Origin: Luteolibacter sp.
GTDB lineage: Bacteria; Verrucomicrobiota; Verrucomicrobiia; Verrucomicrobiales; Akkermansiaceae
Assembly (NCBI GenBank): GCA_030696085.1
Contig: JAUYNL010000060.1
Coordinates: 48,229-112,228, forward strand
Length of the DNA: 64,000 bases
Reading direction: 5' to 3'
A program made the translations under genes and the position numbers. The notes beneath the pieces are model-generated. The model worked only from the letters and a program-made list of their open reading frames with translations. It ran no database searches and was not told the origin of the DNA. Shown piece after piece: positions 35,090-44,204 of the stretch (the stretch's first letter is position 1; each line of letters begins with the position of its first letter).

Positions 35090-35928
35090 CCACCAAACTC
35101 AAAAAACGAGCGTTTGTCGGCGGCGCGGAAGTTGGCCAGGTGTTCTTCGGCGGCGAGGAGGTCGAGTTCGCGTTTGGCATGGGGACGCAGCTCATGCCGC
35201 ATGCGGGGATCTATTTGGAGGGTTTTTCCAGCGCTCGCGTGGTAGCGGACGCGGGCGAGAAGTGGTTCGAGTTCGGATTTTGCCTGGACATGACGGGCAT
35301 GGGCGGGGGGCTGGCAGGCAACTCCGGGGCAGGGTGGACTGATCCGGGAAACTATCTACTGTTAGAGGCGCAGTGGTCGCCCGACCTGATCAACTGGTCG
35401 ATGGGCAAATTCGTCCCCGCGCCGGTGCCGGTGGTGGATCTCGGGGCCGGGGTCTTTGAATACTGGAGCCGCGCGCTCAATCCCCAGGATTCGGCCGTGA
35501 AAACCGGCGCGCTGGTGGTCAGTCGGACCAACGGCGACGTGCGCAACAATCCGTTCACCTCGCTCGTCATCGCCGGAGTGGCGCAGGCCCTGCCGCATTT
35601 CCCCTATGACATGGCCGTCACCGGCACGGCCGCGCAGCTCCAGGGGGACCTCGAGGATCTCGGCTGGATCGGGGCCATCGTCACTGGCAGTTCGCGGGCG
35701 ACCTGGTCGATCTCGATTCCGTCGGTCAACTACACCAGCTACTCGCAAACCAGCCGCGTCGGATTTCCGGTTTACCTGGTGGCGGACATGTTTGGGGCCA
35801 TCAATACACCGGTCGATCACATCGGATTTCGGGGAAGTTTCTTGGACGCCGCCGGAACTGCCATTTTCCCAAAAGCATTCGCCCGTCTCAAAATCTCGCC
35901 CGGCACACGCTACAACCCATACCTCTAG
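35086..35928 (+). CDS. Phage tail-region hypothetical protein
   Basis: A 280-residue protein starting at GTG 35086, which overlaps the previous TGA. The first 30 residues (VGGAEVGQVFFGGEEVEFAF) form a short beta motif often seen at fibre starts; the rest contains WSPDLINWSMGKFVPAPV and NNPFTSLVIAGVAQALPHF. No recognised domain. Probably a receptor-binding or fibre protein by position near the end of the tail genes. Confidence 0.62.
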   Translation: MTTKLKKRAFVGGAEVGQVFFGGEEVEFAFGMGTQLMPHAGIYLEGFSSARVVADAGEKWFEFGFCLDMTGMGGGLAGNSGAGWTDPGNYLLLEAQWSPDLINWSMGKFVPAPVPVVDLGAGVFEYWSRALNPQDSAVKTGALVVSRTNGDVRNNPFTSLVIAGVAQALPHFPYDMAVTGTAAQLQGDLEDLGWIGAIVTGSSRATWSISIPSVNYTSYSQTSRVGFPVYLVADMFGAINTPVDHIGFRGSFLDAAGTAIFPKAFARLKISPGTRYNPYL

Positions 35929-35934
35929 ACATCC

Positions 35935-36465
35935 ATGATCCCACAAACCTACGTCCGTTTATCATCACCCGTCACTGTCGATCTTCGGATCGCCCTCGGC
36001 CCTCGGCCGCGCGTCATCCCCGCCGGGCCGGTTCAGATTCCGGATGCCGAGCACGAGCCGGTAACGCACACGTTCGACTTGCTGCCGCTCGTCATCATGC
36101 TCGATGCCCAGGCGCGCGAGATCGCCGTGCAACTCCCGCCGATTCCCGGCCGCCTCCGGATTTACGGTCCCGAAGATTTCGCCGCCGCCGCATCCGATCT
36201 GCCGCCCCTCCCGCCCCGCGTGCCGCGTGAAATCCCCAACTGGCGCGCCAAAGCCGTGCTGGCGACCATGGGCCAGCTCACGGCCGTCGAGGCGGCCATT
36301 CAGGCCATGCCTGAGCCAGAGCGCACCATCGTCTCGCTCGCCTGGGGCGGCGACGCAAAGCTGGCCCGAAGCGGCAAAACGGTGCTCATGCTCGCTCCAA
36401 TGCTCGGACTCTCCAGCGCCGAGGTGGACGCGCTCTTCATCGCGGCCGAAGCAATCGAGGTGTGA
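35935..36465 (+). CDS. Phage tail-end hypothetical protein
   Basis: A 176-residue protein with a beta-rich N-terminal half (TYVRLSSPVTVDLRIALGPR) and a helical C-terminal half (IPNWRAKAVLATMGQLTAVE, LGLSSAEVDALFIAAEAIEV). The Trp-Arg-Ala-Lys start of the second half resembles short chaperone-like proteins at the end of phage tail operons. It is the last rightward gene before a strong terminator. Confidence 0.62.
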   Translation: MIPQTYVRLSSPVTVDLRIALGPRPRVIPAGPVQIPDAEHEPVTHTFDLLPLVIMLDAQAREIAVQLPPIPGRLRIYGPEDFAAAASDLPPLPPRVPREIPNWRAKAVLATMGQLTAVEAAIQAMPEPERTIVSLAWGGDAKLARSGKTVLMLAPMLGLSSAEVDALFIAAEAIEV

Positions 36466-36528
36466 TTTTTTTCTCGAATCACTGTCCATTTTTCTCAAAC
36501 CCGACGGCGCTTACATTCGCGTAAGTCG

Positions 36529-36575
36529 CGGAGGGCATGGTCACTTGTGGTGAGCCATGCCCTCCGGCGTTTTTT
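36529..36575 (+). terminator. Rho-independent terminator after tail genes
   Basis: The left arm CGGAGGGCATGG (36529-36540) pairs with CCATGCCCTCCG (36555-36566), extended by TCAC/GTGA with one bulged base; GCG and a run of six T follow. This is the strongest hairpin-plus-T-run in the window and it ends the rightward prophage operon. Confidence 0.85.
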
Positions 36576-36603
36576 GCGACGGCGTGCGTCGTCTCTATTT
36601 TGA

Positions 36604-37165
36604 CTATCTCTTGGCGTGGTTGCGTCCCCGCAGGGCCGGCCTCCGTTTGGTTAAAAGTGGGTAGGCGGGATGTCTGGATTTCTGGTTGGTGGCTACGATG
36701 GGTTGGGCGGGTTCGTCCTGGGAGTTGTGCCGCCAGTGGGGCTGCATGAGGACGGCGTTGACCTGTTTGAGGTCGACGGTTTTGGTGCGGTCGCGCACGG
36801 TTTCGATGAGGGCATCGACGCGGAGGTTTTTGACGGCGCGCAGGGTGCCTTCGGAGACGCGGAGGATGAGGGCGGTGGCGTCGTCGGTGAAGGTGTGGTG
36901 GGGCAGGCCGGCGCGGATGTATTCTGTTAGCGCGGCGGGGGGGCGGGTGTCGATTTTGGCGGAGTAGGTGATGGGGTTTTTGAAGTCGGCGTGGTGGCGG
37001 AGCTGGAGGGTGGTGTTGAGCTGGGGCTGGCCGATGAGGATGAGGTTGTGGTTTTTGGGAAAGTCTTCTAACAATAGTCGGGGTTTGTGGAGGGCGTCGG
37101 GCGGGAGGAGGTGGGCGTTGTCGATGAAAGAGATATTCCCCTCGGTGTGGGAGTATGCGGTGCCT
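36604..37165 (-). pseudogene. TniB/ExeA-type transposon ATPase, C-terminal fragment
   Basis: On the minus strand the frame encodes Walker B ISFIDNAHLLPPDAL, then RLLLEDFPKNHNLILIGQPQ, GLPHHTFTDDATALILRVSE and DRTKTVDLKQVNAVLMQPHW, which match AAA ATPases paired with DDE transposases. The N-terminal half with Walker A is missing; upstream codons (to 37290) are unrelated. The last 45 residues may also be read-through. It is a broken transposition gene at the right flank of the prophage-like segment. The remainder up to 37334 holds no recognisable feature. Confidence 0.7.
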
Positions 37166-37334
37166 GCGAAGTTGCTGCCTGTGGGCAAATGGCTCCAGCG
37201 GCGCGGTTCGAAGTCCTGGGAGAAACAGGGAAGCGAGGATGAAAGCAAGACGAGTGGATCCACGATCTTTTCGCGGGCATGGGGAGGCATTTCATCGAAT
37301 CAAATCGAAGGGATGGCCTCCCGACACGCATCGT

Positions 37335-38801
37335 TCACTTCAGCAGTGCGAGGATCGGCTGCGGCCAGATGCCGAAGACGAGCGTGGAGATGGTGAGCAG
37401 GGTGATGCAGAGCTTGCTGATCACGGGTAGATTCACTTTCGCCATCTGGCCTGCATTGCCCCACCACATGGCGCGGACGACGTTGAGGTAGTAATAGAAT
37501 CCGGCGGCTGCGGCGATGAATGCGACTCCGACGCCGGCCCAGAGCTTGGCCTCCACGGCGAGCGAGAAGACGAAGAACTTACCGATGAATCCGGCGGTGA
37601 GCGGGACACCGGCGAGAGCTGCCAATAACACGGTGAGGGAGAGCGCGAGCAGGGGATTGGTTTTGCCGAGGCCGTTGAAATCGGAGATGTTTTCGCCATC
37701 GCGCTGGATGCGGACCTGGGCGAGGACGAAGAAGACGCCGAGCGTCATGATCAGATAGGTGGCGAGATAGAAAGAGACCACTTGAGCGGAGGAGAGGGAG
37801 TTGGCGGTTTCGGCCGCTCCGGCGGCGAGGGCTAGCAAAAGGAAACCGGCGTGGGCGATCGAGGAATAGGCGAGCAGGCGCTTGAAGTTCGTCTGCGGAA
37901 TGGCGGCGAGGTTTCCGAACAGCAGCGTGGCGACTGCGAGGATGATCAGCAGGTTGAGGACCGGGCCGCGGGTGATCTCGGTGGCGAGAAGGGGTTCGAT
38001 AAAACGGATGAGAAGGATAAATCCTGCGGCCTTGGAACCGACTGAGAGAAACGCGGTCGTCGGTGTGGGCGCGCCTTGATAGACATCGGGGATCCAGAGC
38101 TGCATCGGAACCGCGCCGATTTTGAAACCGATGCCGACCATGATGAGGGCGATACCGAAGAGCAGGCCGGAGGGGTTCGTTATCTCACCGGACATGATGA
38201 AGGAATGGCTTGCGAGACAAACCATGGTGTGGGTGGTGCCATACATCCAGGCGATGCCGTAAACGAGGAAGCCGGTGCTGAGCGCACCGAGGATGAGGTA
38301 TTTCACGCCGGCTTCGAGCGAACCGACGTTGCGGCGCATGTAGGCGACGAGGATGTAGAAGGTGATGGTGATGAGTTCGAGCGCGACAAAAGCACCGGCG
38401 AGGTCTCTGGCGGAGGCGAGCCACATCATGCCGGCGCAGGCGAAGACGGGCAGGGCGTAGTATTCGCCTGTGCCGTTTTCCGAGCCCGGATGATCGGTGA
38501 AACGGACGAGGATTTTCCGGTAATCGACGGAGAGTAGCACGACGAAGATCGTGGTGACGAGAGCGAAGAGTTTGTAGAAACGGGCGAGGGAATCGAATTG
38601 ATAGAAACGGCCGATCCATGTTGGCCATACATTGCCAGGAGTTGGTCCGGTGGCGGTGCAGGTGACGCACAGGATCACGCCGAGGAACAGGGCGGCGGCA
38701 ATGCCGACCCGTGCCTTGCTCTTCGTGGGAAGGAAGGCTTCGGCCATGAGCAGGACGAGACCGAGGGTGACGGTGAGGACTTCTAGGTAATAGGCGGGCA
38801 T
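37335..38801 (-). CDS. nuoN: NADH-quinone oxidoreductase subunit N
   Basis: A 488-residue antiporter-like membrane subunit of complex I with about 14 membrane segments. Proton-channel marks include ALELITITFYILVAYMRR (Glu in the fifth helix) and YQGAPTPTTAFLSVGSKAAG (helix 7-8 lysine and Pro). The C-terminus ends GIWPQPILALLK. It is the last gene of the leftward nuo operon. The upstream spacer to nuoM has the repeated leader block GATCACTTTCCACTTCTTCC on the coding strand. Confidence 0.96.
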   Translation of the reverse strand: MPAYYLEVLTVTLGLVLLMAEAFLPTKSKARVGIAAALFLGVILCVTCTATGPTPGNVWPTWIGRFYQFDSLARFYKLFALVTTIFVVLLSVDYRKILVRFTDHPGSENGTGEYYALPVFACAGMMWLASARDLAGAFVALELITITFYILVAYMRRNVGSLEAGVKYLILGALSTGFLVYGIAWMYGTTHTMVCLASHSFIMSGEITNPSGLLFGIALIMVGIGFKIGAVPMQLWIPDVYQGAPTPTTAFLSVGSKAAGFILLIRFIEPLLATEITRGPVLNLLIILAVATLLFGNLAAIPQTNFKRLLAYSSIAHAGFLLLALAAGAAETANSLSSAQVVSFYLATYLIMTLGVFFVLAQVRIQRDGENISDFNGLGKTNPLLALSLTVLLAALAGVPLTAGFIGKFFVFSLAVEAKLWAGVGVAFIAAAAGFYYYLNVVRAMWWGNAGQMAKVNLPVISKLCITLLTISTLVFGIWPQPILALLK

Positions 38802-38802
38802 T

Positions 38803-38822
38803 GGAAGAAGTGGAAAGTGATC
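38803..38822 (-). repeat. Repeated leader block before nuoN
   Basis: On the coding (minus) strand this is GATCACTTTCCACTTCTTCC, immediately ahead of the nuoN start. The same 20 bases precede nuoJ at 44770-44789, and CCACTTCTTCC precedes nuoM at 40283-40293. Additional TGATC units lie just upstream of the nuoN copy. Confidence 0.75.
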
Positions 38823-38844
38823 AGTGATCAGCGATCAGAGAAGA

Positions 38845-40281
38845 TTACTTCAGCAAGTTGAGGAGAAGGTTCGGGTAGAGGCCGACGGCGAAGAGCGCGA
38901 GGATCAGCAGGACGGTCGGGATGCGGTCGAGCAGGGTGAGGTCGGCGGCGGATTCGGTGGCTTTCACGGAGGGTCCCTGGAAGATGTTCCGGTAGGCGCG
39001 CAGCATGTAGACTGCGGAGATGACGACGCCCCAGATCGAGAGGATGCAGGCGATCTGCACGGGGCCGAGGCCGGCGGTGCCGTTGTAGGTCTTGAACGCG
39101 GCGAGGAAGACGAGCACTTCGCCGGAGAAGTTGGCGAGGCCGGGCAGGCCAATGGAGGCCATGGCGGCGATCCCGAAGACAAACGCGAGTTTCGGCGCGG
39201 ATTTCGCGAGTCCGCCGAGGTCGGATAGATCGAGAGAACCGGTGTTGCGCTCGAGGCGGTCGGCGAGGCCGAAGAGCAGGGCGATGGAAACGCCGTGGGC
39301 GAACATGAGGAGAACCGCCGCGGGCTGGGCGAGCGGGTTTTCCGGGAAGGCGACGAGCGCGGCGATGGCGAGGAAGATGTAGCCCATGTGCATCACCGAG
39401 GAGTTGCCGAGCATGAGATCGAGGCGTTTCTGGGAGATGGTGACGAGGCCGACCCACAGGATGTTCCCTAGCAAAAGCACCAGCAGCGGAATCAGCCACG
39501 CGTTGAGGCCTTCGGGAATCAGCGGAATGGCGATGCGGAGAAGTCCGTAGAGTCCGAATTTTTTCAAGACACCGGCGTGCAGCATGGCGGTGGGGGCCGG
39601 TGCGCTGGCATAGGCGGGTGCTGCCCAGGAATGGAAGGGGAAGAGTGAAACGAGCGTGCCGAAACCCACCAGCAGCAGCGCGGCGATGCTTTTCTGTGAG
39701 TGGGGATCGACGCTGTCCTTGGCGGCGATCATTTTGGCGATGTCATAGGTCCCGGTGAGATTGGTGAGCCAGACGAGGCCGGCAAGCAGGATGATGGAAC
39801 CGAGGCCGAGGTAGATGGTGATTTTCCAGGCGGCTTCCTTGCGATCGCCACGGCCGAGCATGCCGATCATGAGGAAGGTTGGGATGAGCGCGAGTTCGTG
39901 GAAGGCGTAGAAGAAGAACAGATCGGTGGCGGCGAAGGCACCCAGCGCACCGCCGGAGATGAGGAGGGAGGAGCCGAAGTAGAGTTTTTCCTTTCCTTCG
40001 GGAGCCTTGCCGGAAAGCACTGCGGCGAGGGTGACGATCACGGTGAGCAGAACCATCACGACGCTCATGCCATCGGGGGGGAATCCGAAGGCGAGGTTGA
40101 GCGCGGGTTTTTCCAGAACCGGGACTGAGAATGACCAGCAGGAGTATTTCCACGAAAACGCGGCGTAGAGGCCGATGGAGAGATTCGCGGCGGACGCTCC
40201 GATGGCGGTCAGGCGGGCTGGCGCGCCTAGCAGAATCGCGATGAAGGCGAGGATGGGTAGGAAAACGAGAAGGGCGAGCAT
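38845..40281 (-). CDS. nuoM: NADH-quinone oxidoreductase subunit M
   Basis: A 478-residue antiporter-like subunit. Key elements are FFYAFHELALIPTFLMIGML (transmembrane Glu), the lysine/His helix region FPFHSWAAPAYASAPAPTAM, LHAGVLKKFGLYGLLR and SVMHMGYIFLAIAAL. It pumps protons in complex I's membrane arm. In a typical operon nuoM follows nuoL directly; here a restriction-modification pair lies between them. Confidence 0.96.
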   Translation of the reverse strand: MLALLVFLPILAFIAILLGAPARLTAIGASAANLSIGLYAAFSWKYSCWSFSVPVLEKPALNLAFGFPPDGMSVVMVLLTVIVTLAAVLSGKAPEGKEKLYFGSSLLISGGALGAFAATDLFFFYAFHELALIPTFLMIGMLGRGDRKEAAWKITIYLGLGSIILLAGLVWLTNLTGTYDIAKMIAAKDSVDPHSQKSIAALLLVGFGTLVSLFPFHSWAAPAYASAPAPTAMLHAGVLKKFGLYGLLRIAIPLIPEGLNAWLIPLLVLLLGNILWVGLVTISQKRLDLMLGNSSVMHMGYIFLAIAALVAFPENPLAQPAAVLLMFAHGVSIALLFGLADRLERNTGSLDLSDLGGLAKSAPKLAFVFGIAAMASIGLPGLANFSGEVLVFLAAFKTYNGTAGLGPVQIACILSIWGVVISAVYMLRAYRNIFQGPSVKATESAADLTLLDRIPTVLLILALFAVGLYPNLLLNLLK

Positions 40282-40387
40282 GGGAAGAAGTGGACTTGCT
40301 AAAACGAAAGGTTGGGACTCGGCAGATTTGAATTCGCTGATGGAGGGTGGTATGGAGTTTGTAAAGTTGGAAGAGGCACTAGTATTT

Positions 40388-40966
40388 TCAGTTCTCTGGA
40401 TATTTGGATTTCAACCAACTCAAGACAGCCAATTGATCTTCCCGCTTTGCCCTTCGGATCTGAATGAGCAGTTTTGAAATCGTAGGGCGATCCAGAGTGA
40501 GATTTGAAGCTCCTTCATTGCAAACGGAACAGAGGGCGCGGAGATTGGATGCTTCGTCTTTTCCTCCCTGAGTCTTGTCGACTATATGACCGAGATGGAG
40601 CCTGGTTTTCCTCGTGGAATCATAAGGGTGTGGTTCTCCGGCTACGGTACCGCACATTTGGCAGGTGAAACCGTTTCGATCCAGCACGAAAGCTCTGAGT
40701 TCTTTGGAAATGCTGCGCTCGAACGCGGGTTGCGGCTTGGGGCTTTCCAGTAAATATTCTCCTGGCTTTAAATCGTCACGATCATTGTGAGTCAGAATTT
40801 GATAGCCCTCCTCATTCCTCAACTCGCGAACGCGCCGCGCCCATTCACTTTTTCCCGCGACCTCTCGCAACTCATCCGAAGACATGACCTTGCCGACGTG
40901 GGCAAGGAAATGAACCCTGAGTTTGGCACGCATGCCGATTGGTCTGGGGTTGCTTTTGGACATCAT
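40388..40966 (-). CDS. HNH endonuclease, probable type II restriction enzyme
   Basis: A 192-residue protein starting MMSKSNPRPIGMRAKLRVHF. An N-terminal winged-helix-like part (about 10-75) precedes an HNH nuclease: zinc-binding pairs Cys102/Cys105 (FTCQMCG) and Cys146/Cys149 (LCSVCN), the catalytic His in LHLGHIVDKTQGG and Asn141 (EASNLRALC). Its start overlaps the stop of the cytosine methyltransferase by one base (TGATG), so the two are made together. It most likely cleaves the site protected by that methyltransferase. Recognition sequence unknown. This pair sits inside the nuo operon, in the same direction. Confidence 0.85.
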   Translation of the reverse strand: MMSKSNPRPIGMRAKLRVHFLAHVGKVMSSDELREVAGKSEWARRVRELRNEEGYQILTHNDRDDLKPGEYLLESPKPQPAFERSISKELRAFVLDRNGFTCQMCGTVAGEPHPYDSTRKTRLHLGHIVDKTQGGKDEASNLRALCSVCNEGASNLTLDRPTISKLLIQIRRAKREDQLAVLSWLKSKYPEN

Positions 40967-41979
40967 CAGGAGACCTGGCGTTTTGTGGATTGATGGGCTG
41001 TTCCATGAATCGCATCCCGAATTTTCATGGCAACTGCTCGGGCCACTGGGGGCGGGAACGCATTGCCGATTTGACGGTAAGCTGCTGTTTTTCCTCCGCT
41101 GAATTGCCATTCGTCGGGAAATCCCTGGATGCGGGCCGTCATGCGTATGGTTAGTTTCGGCATTCCTGCGAATCCTCTCTCGGGAGCGCTTTCGGCGAGG
41201 GATTTTCCGTTCACGCCGAGGCTTGCCCATGCCGCTCTGGCTCGTGTGGGGCCGAGATCCGCACCACCGTGTTTTTTTGAACCACCAACAAGCGTTGGCG
41301 CGATCTCATTGGCATGTGCCGCCCATGCGAGTGCTCCTTCCCAACCGTTTGATGCCATTAGATCGACGAGAGTTTCGCCGACTGTTGCAGCCCTGACGCC
41401 ATCTGTGAGAGGAATGGGTGGGTAGAAGTTTTTGGCAAGATCCTCCCTTATCGCGACGATGACGACTCTAGGGCGAAGTTGGGGCACGCCAAAATCAGAA
41501 GCATTGAGAGGATACCAACTGGCCTTATAGCCCATGGCTGCGAGTTGTTTTTTTAGACTCAGGCGGTAGTCGGTGAAAATGGCGTCCAGGAAGCCGCGAA
41601 CGTTTTCCAACATGATGGCCTTCGGGCGACATTCTTCCACGAGACGAAGTGCTTCAGGGAAAAGGTCGCGTTCATCTGCGGAGCCAAGTTGTTTTCCCGC
41701 TTTGGAGAAGGGTGGACAAGGAACCCCCCCGGCAAGTAAATCCACATTTTTGAAACCCTTGGCAGAAAAATCCCTGACGTCGCCTTCGATCACATTCCAT
41801 CGAGGGCGATTCAGGCGTAGCGTGGCGCAGGCATGGCGATCATATTCGACATGGGCCATGGCCTCGAATCCGGCGTTCTCCAACCCGAGAGCTTGTCCTC
41901 CCGCTCCGGCGCAAATCTCTATGCAGCTCAGCTTTGCACTCCGGCTGCTTGAGATCGTGTTGGTGGAATGTTTTTTCAT
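40966..41979 (-). CDS. DNA (cytosine-5) methyltransferase
   Basis: A 337-residue Dcm-type enzyme. Motif I EICAGAGGQALGLENAGF, motif IV GGVPCPPFSKAGKQLG with catalytic Cys88, motif VI MLENVRGFLD, motif VIII QLRPRVVIVAI and the C-terminal motifs X region RQIGNAFPPPVARAVAMKI are all present. The target-recognition part (about 195-265) is short, suggesting a short site. It protects host DNA from the HNH nuclease encoded next. ATG 41979 is preceded by a palindrome and a TTGACA box. Confidence 0.95.
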   Translation of the reverse strand: MKKHSTNTISSSRSAKLSCIEICAGAGGQALGLENAGFEAMAHVEYDRHACATLRLNRPRWNVIEGDVRDFSAKGFKNVDLLAGGVPCPPFSKAGKQLGSADERDLFPEALRLVEECRPKAIMLENVRGFLDAIFTDYRLSLKKQLAAMGYKASWYPLNASDFGVPQLRPRVVIVAIREDLAKNFYPPIPLTDGVRAATVGETLVDLMASNGWEGALAWAAHANEIAPTLVGGSKKHGGADLGPTRARAAWASLGVNGKSLAESAPERGFAGMPKLTIRMTARIQGFPDEWQFSGGKTAAYRQIGNAFPPPVARAVAMKIRDAIHGTAHQSTKRQVS

Positions 41980-41989
41980 TTGTTCATGA

Positions 41990-42005
41990 GAACACTTTGG
42001 TGTTC
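41990..42005 (-). promoter_or_regulatory. Palindromic operator candidate at methyltransferase promoter
   Basis: GAACACTTTGGTGTTC is an inverted repeat with perfect 6-base arms. On the coding strand TTGACA lies just upstream at 42009-42014, so the palindrome would fall between the -35 and -10 elements, about 11 bases from the ATG. This geometry suits repression or autoregulation of the restriction-modification genes. The -10 box is weak. Confidence 0.5.
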
Positions 42006-42042
42006 GGCTGTCAATCTTGGACTGGAAGGGGAATGAAAGTGC

Positions 42043-43833
42043 TCAGAGGAAGACCGTGAAGTAGATGACGAGGATGACGCCGAGGCCGAAGGAGAAGGCG
42101 TAACCCTGGAGTTGGCCGGACTGGAGCTTGCGGAAGAGGTTGCCGGTGCTGGCGGCTCCGCGGCTGAGTCCGCCGACGAGCAGGCCGTTGATGAGGAATT
42201 CGTCGAAGAAATGGACGATGGCGGCGAAGGCGTCCTGGAAGTAGCGGACGATGTAGTTGTCGTAGAAGCCGTCGATGTAGAAGCGGTTCTTGAGAAGCGG
42301 GATGGAGAGCGGATCCTTGTCCTTTCCGGCGTAGAGGATGAAACCGGCTCCGGCACCGACAACGAGCGCGATGGCGGAAACCCAGAAGAGGAAGTTGAGG
42401 TGGAATTCCCCGGCGTGCCCGGGTGCGGCTGGAGCGAAGGAGTTCACGAATCCGTAGCCGCCGACGACCGCGAGGACGGCAAGAATGACGAGCGGAACGA
42501 ACATCAGCGGACTGACTTCGTGGGCGTGATCGGCGTTTGCCGATTTGGCCTTGCCAAGGAAGGCGACGACGAAGAGGCGCGTCATGTAGAACGGGGTGAG
42601 CACCGCGACGAAGGCGGCGATCCAGAAGAGGATGGGTTGTTTCTCATGGGCGGCTTCGAGGATGAGTTCCTTGGAAAAGAAGCCGGAGGTGAATGGCACG
42701 GCGATGAGCGCGGCGAATCCGAGGAAGAAGGTGATGCCGGTGATGGGCATTTTCTTGAGCAGGCCGCCCATTTTCCAGATGTCCTGTTCGTGGTGGCAGG
42801 CGTGGATGACCGCGCCGGAGCCTAGGAAGAGCAGTGCTTTGAACCAGGCATGGGTGAAGAGGTGGAACATGCCCGCCTCGCCGGCGACGAGGCCGACAGC
42901 CATGACCATGTAGCCGAGCTGGGAGAGCGTGGAGTAGGCGAGCACGCGCTTGATGTCGTCCTGTTGGATGGCCATCAGCGCGGCGACGAGCGCGGTGATG
43001 CCGCCGGTCCAGGCGATGATGGCGCTGGCTTGCAGGCCTTCGAAAACTTCGGTGCCGAGCGAGAGTTGCACGCGAAAGAGCATGTAAACTCCGGCGGCGA
43101 CCATGGTGGCGGCGTGGATGAGTGCGGACACCGGAGTGGGGCCTTCCATGGCATCGGGCAGCCAGACGTGGAGCGGTAGTTGGGCGGATTTGCCGATGGC
43201 ACCGCAGAAGATGCAGAGCACCGCGGCTGATAGAGTGGCGGTGGAAACGGCGGCGGGAACTTCCATGTCGCTGAATGCGAGCGTGCCGGTGATGCCCCAG
43301 AGCATGAGGATGCCGATCATGAATCCGAAGTCGCCGACGCGGTTGCAGAGGAAGGCTTTTTTCGCGGCATCGGCGGCGGAGTCTTTCTGATACCAGTGGC
43401 CGATGAGCAGGTAGGAGCTGAGACCGACCAACTCCCAGAAGATGAAGGTCATGATGAAGTTGTTGGCCAGCACGATGCCGGTCATCGAGAACATGAAAAG
43501 CGAAAGTCCGGTGAAGTAGCGGGCCTTGCCCTCGTCGTCTTTCATGTAGGCAAGCGAGAAGATGTGGACCAGGGTGCCGACGCCGGTCACGACGATCATC
43601 ATGCCGGTCGAGAGGCGGTCGAGTTGGATGCCGATCTGGAGGTTGAAGTCACCGATGGTCGCCCAGTTGAAGGAATGGATGCCGGTTTTTCCGAGCAGCA
43701 GGAACGAAATCACCAGCGTGGCCACGGCCGAGGCGGTGGAGACCAGCGGCACGATGGCGCTCTTGCGCAGCACGAGCTGGCACACCGCGGCGACGGCGAG
43801 CGGGAGGAAGAGGAGGATCCAGGCGAGATTCAT
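42043..43833 (-). CDS. nuoL: NADH-quinone oxidoreductase subunit L
   Basis: A 596-residue antiporter-like subunit with the long C-terminal lateral helix typical of NuoL. Landmarks are FIFWELVGLSSYLLIGHWYQ (transmembrane Glu), LPLHVWLPDAMEGPTPVSAL, LIHAATMVAAGVYMLFR, DDIKRVLAYSTLSQLGYMVM and HLFTHAWFKALLFLGSGAV. Followed in the leftward direction by the restriction-modification genes, with a 63-base gap. Confidence 0.97.
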   Translation of the reverse strand: MNLAWILLFLPLAVAAVCQLVLRKSAIVPLVSTASAVATLVISFLLLGKTGIHSFNWATIGDFNLQIGIQLDRLSTGMMIVVTGVGTLVHIFSLAYMKDDEGKARYFTGLSLFMFSMTGIVLANNFIMTFIFWELVGLSSYLLIGHWYQKDSAADAAKKAFLCNRVGDFGFMIGILMLWGITGTLAFSDMEVPAAVSTATLSAAVLCIFCGAIGKSAQLPLHVWLPDAMEGPTPVSALIHAATMVAAGVYMLFRVQLSLGTEVFEGLQASAIIAWTGGITALVAALMAIQQDDIKRVLAYSTLSQLGYMVMAVGLVAGEAGMFHLFTHAWFKALLFLGSGAVIHACHHEQDIWKMGGLLKKMPITGITFFLGFAALIAVPFTSGFFSKELILEAAHEKQPILFWIAAFVAVLTPFYMTRLFVVAFLGKAKSANADHAHEVSPLMFVPLVILAVLAVVGGYGFVNSFAPAAPGHAGEFHLNFLFWVSAIALVVGAGAGFILYAGKDKDPLSIPLLKNRFYIDGFYDNYIVRYFQDAFAAIVHFFDEFLINGLLVGGLSRGAASTGNLFRKLQSGQLQGYAFSFGLGVILVIYFTVFL

Positions 43834-43853
43834 GGCGGGTAAAATGGGAGGGA

Positions 43854-44171
43854 TCAGCCCTTGAGCGAGGTCAGCTCGTCGGTGTGGATGGTTTGCCGTG
43901 CGCGGTAGAGGGCGACGATGATGGCGAGGCCGACGGCGACTTCGGCGGCGGCGACGGTGATGACGAAGAAGACGAGCATCTGGCCGTTATAGTCGGGCAG
44001 GCCGTTGACGGTGTTGAAGCGGGAAAACGCGACCAGGCTCAGGTTGGCGGCGCTGAGCATGAGCTCAAGGCACATGAAGACGACGATGATGTTGCGGCGC
44101 AGCACCACGCCCGCGAGGCCGATGGCGAAGAGCAGGCCGGAGACGAGGAGGTAGTCGTTCAGCGAAGCCAT
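43854..44171 (-). CDS. nuoK: NADH-quinone oxidoreductase subunit K
   Basis: A 105-residue, three-helix membrane subunit. The conserved Glu in [15 protein letters not shown] neighbourhood ([10 protein letters not shown]) and the second Glu in [17 protein letters not shown] are present; both are needed for proton transfer in the family. Located 20 bases upstream of nuoL. Confidence 0.97.
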   Translation of the reverse strand: MASLNDYLLVSGLLFAIGLAGVVLRRNIIVVFMCLELMLSAANLSLVAFSRFNTVNGLPDYNGQMLVFFVITVAAAEVAVGLAIIVALYRARQTIHTDELTSLKG

Positions 44172-44204
44172 AAATTTTAAATCTTAATTTCTAAACGAAG
44201 AGGT

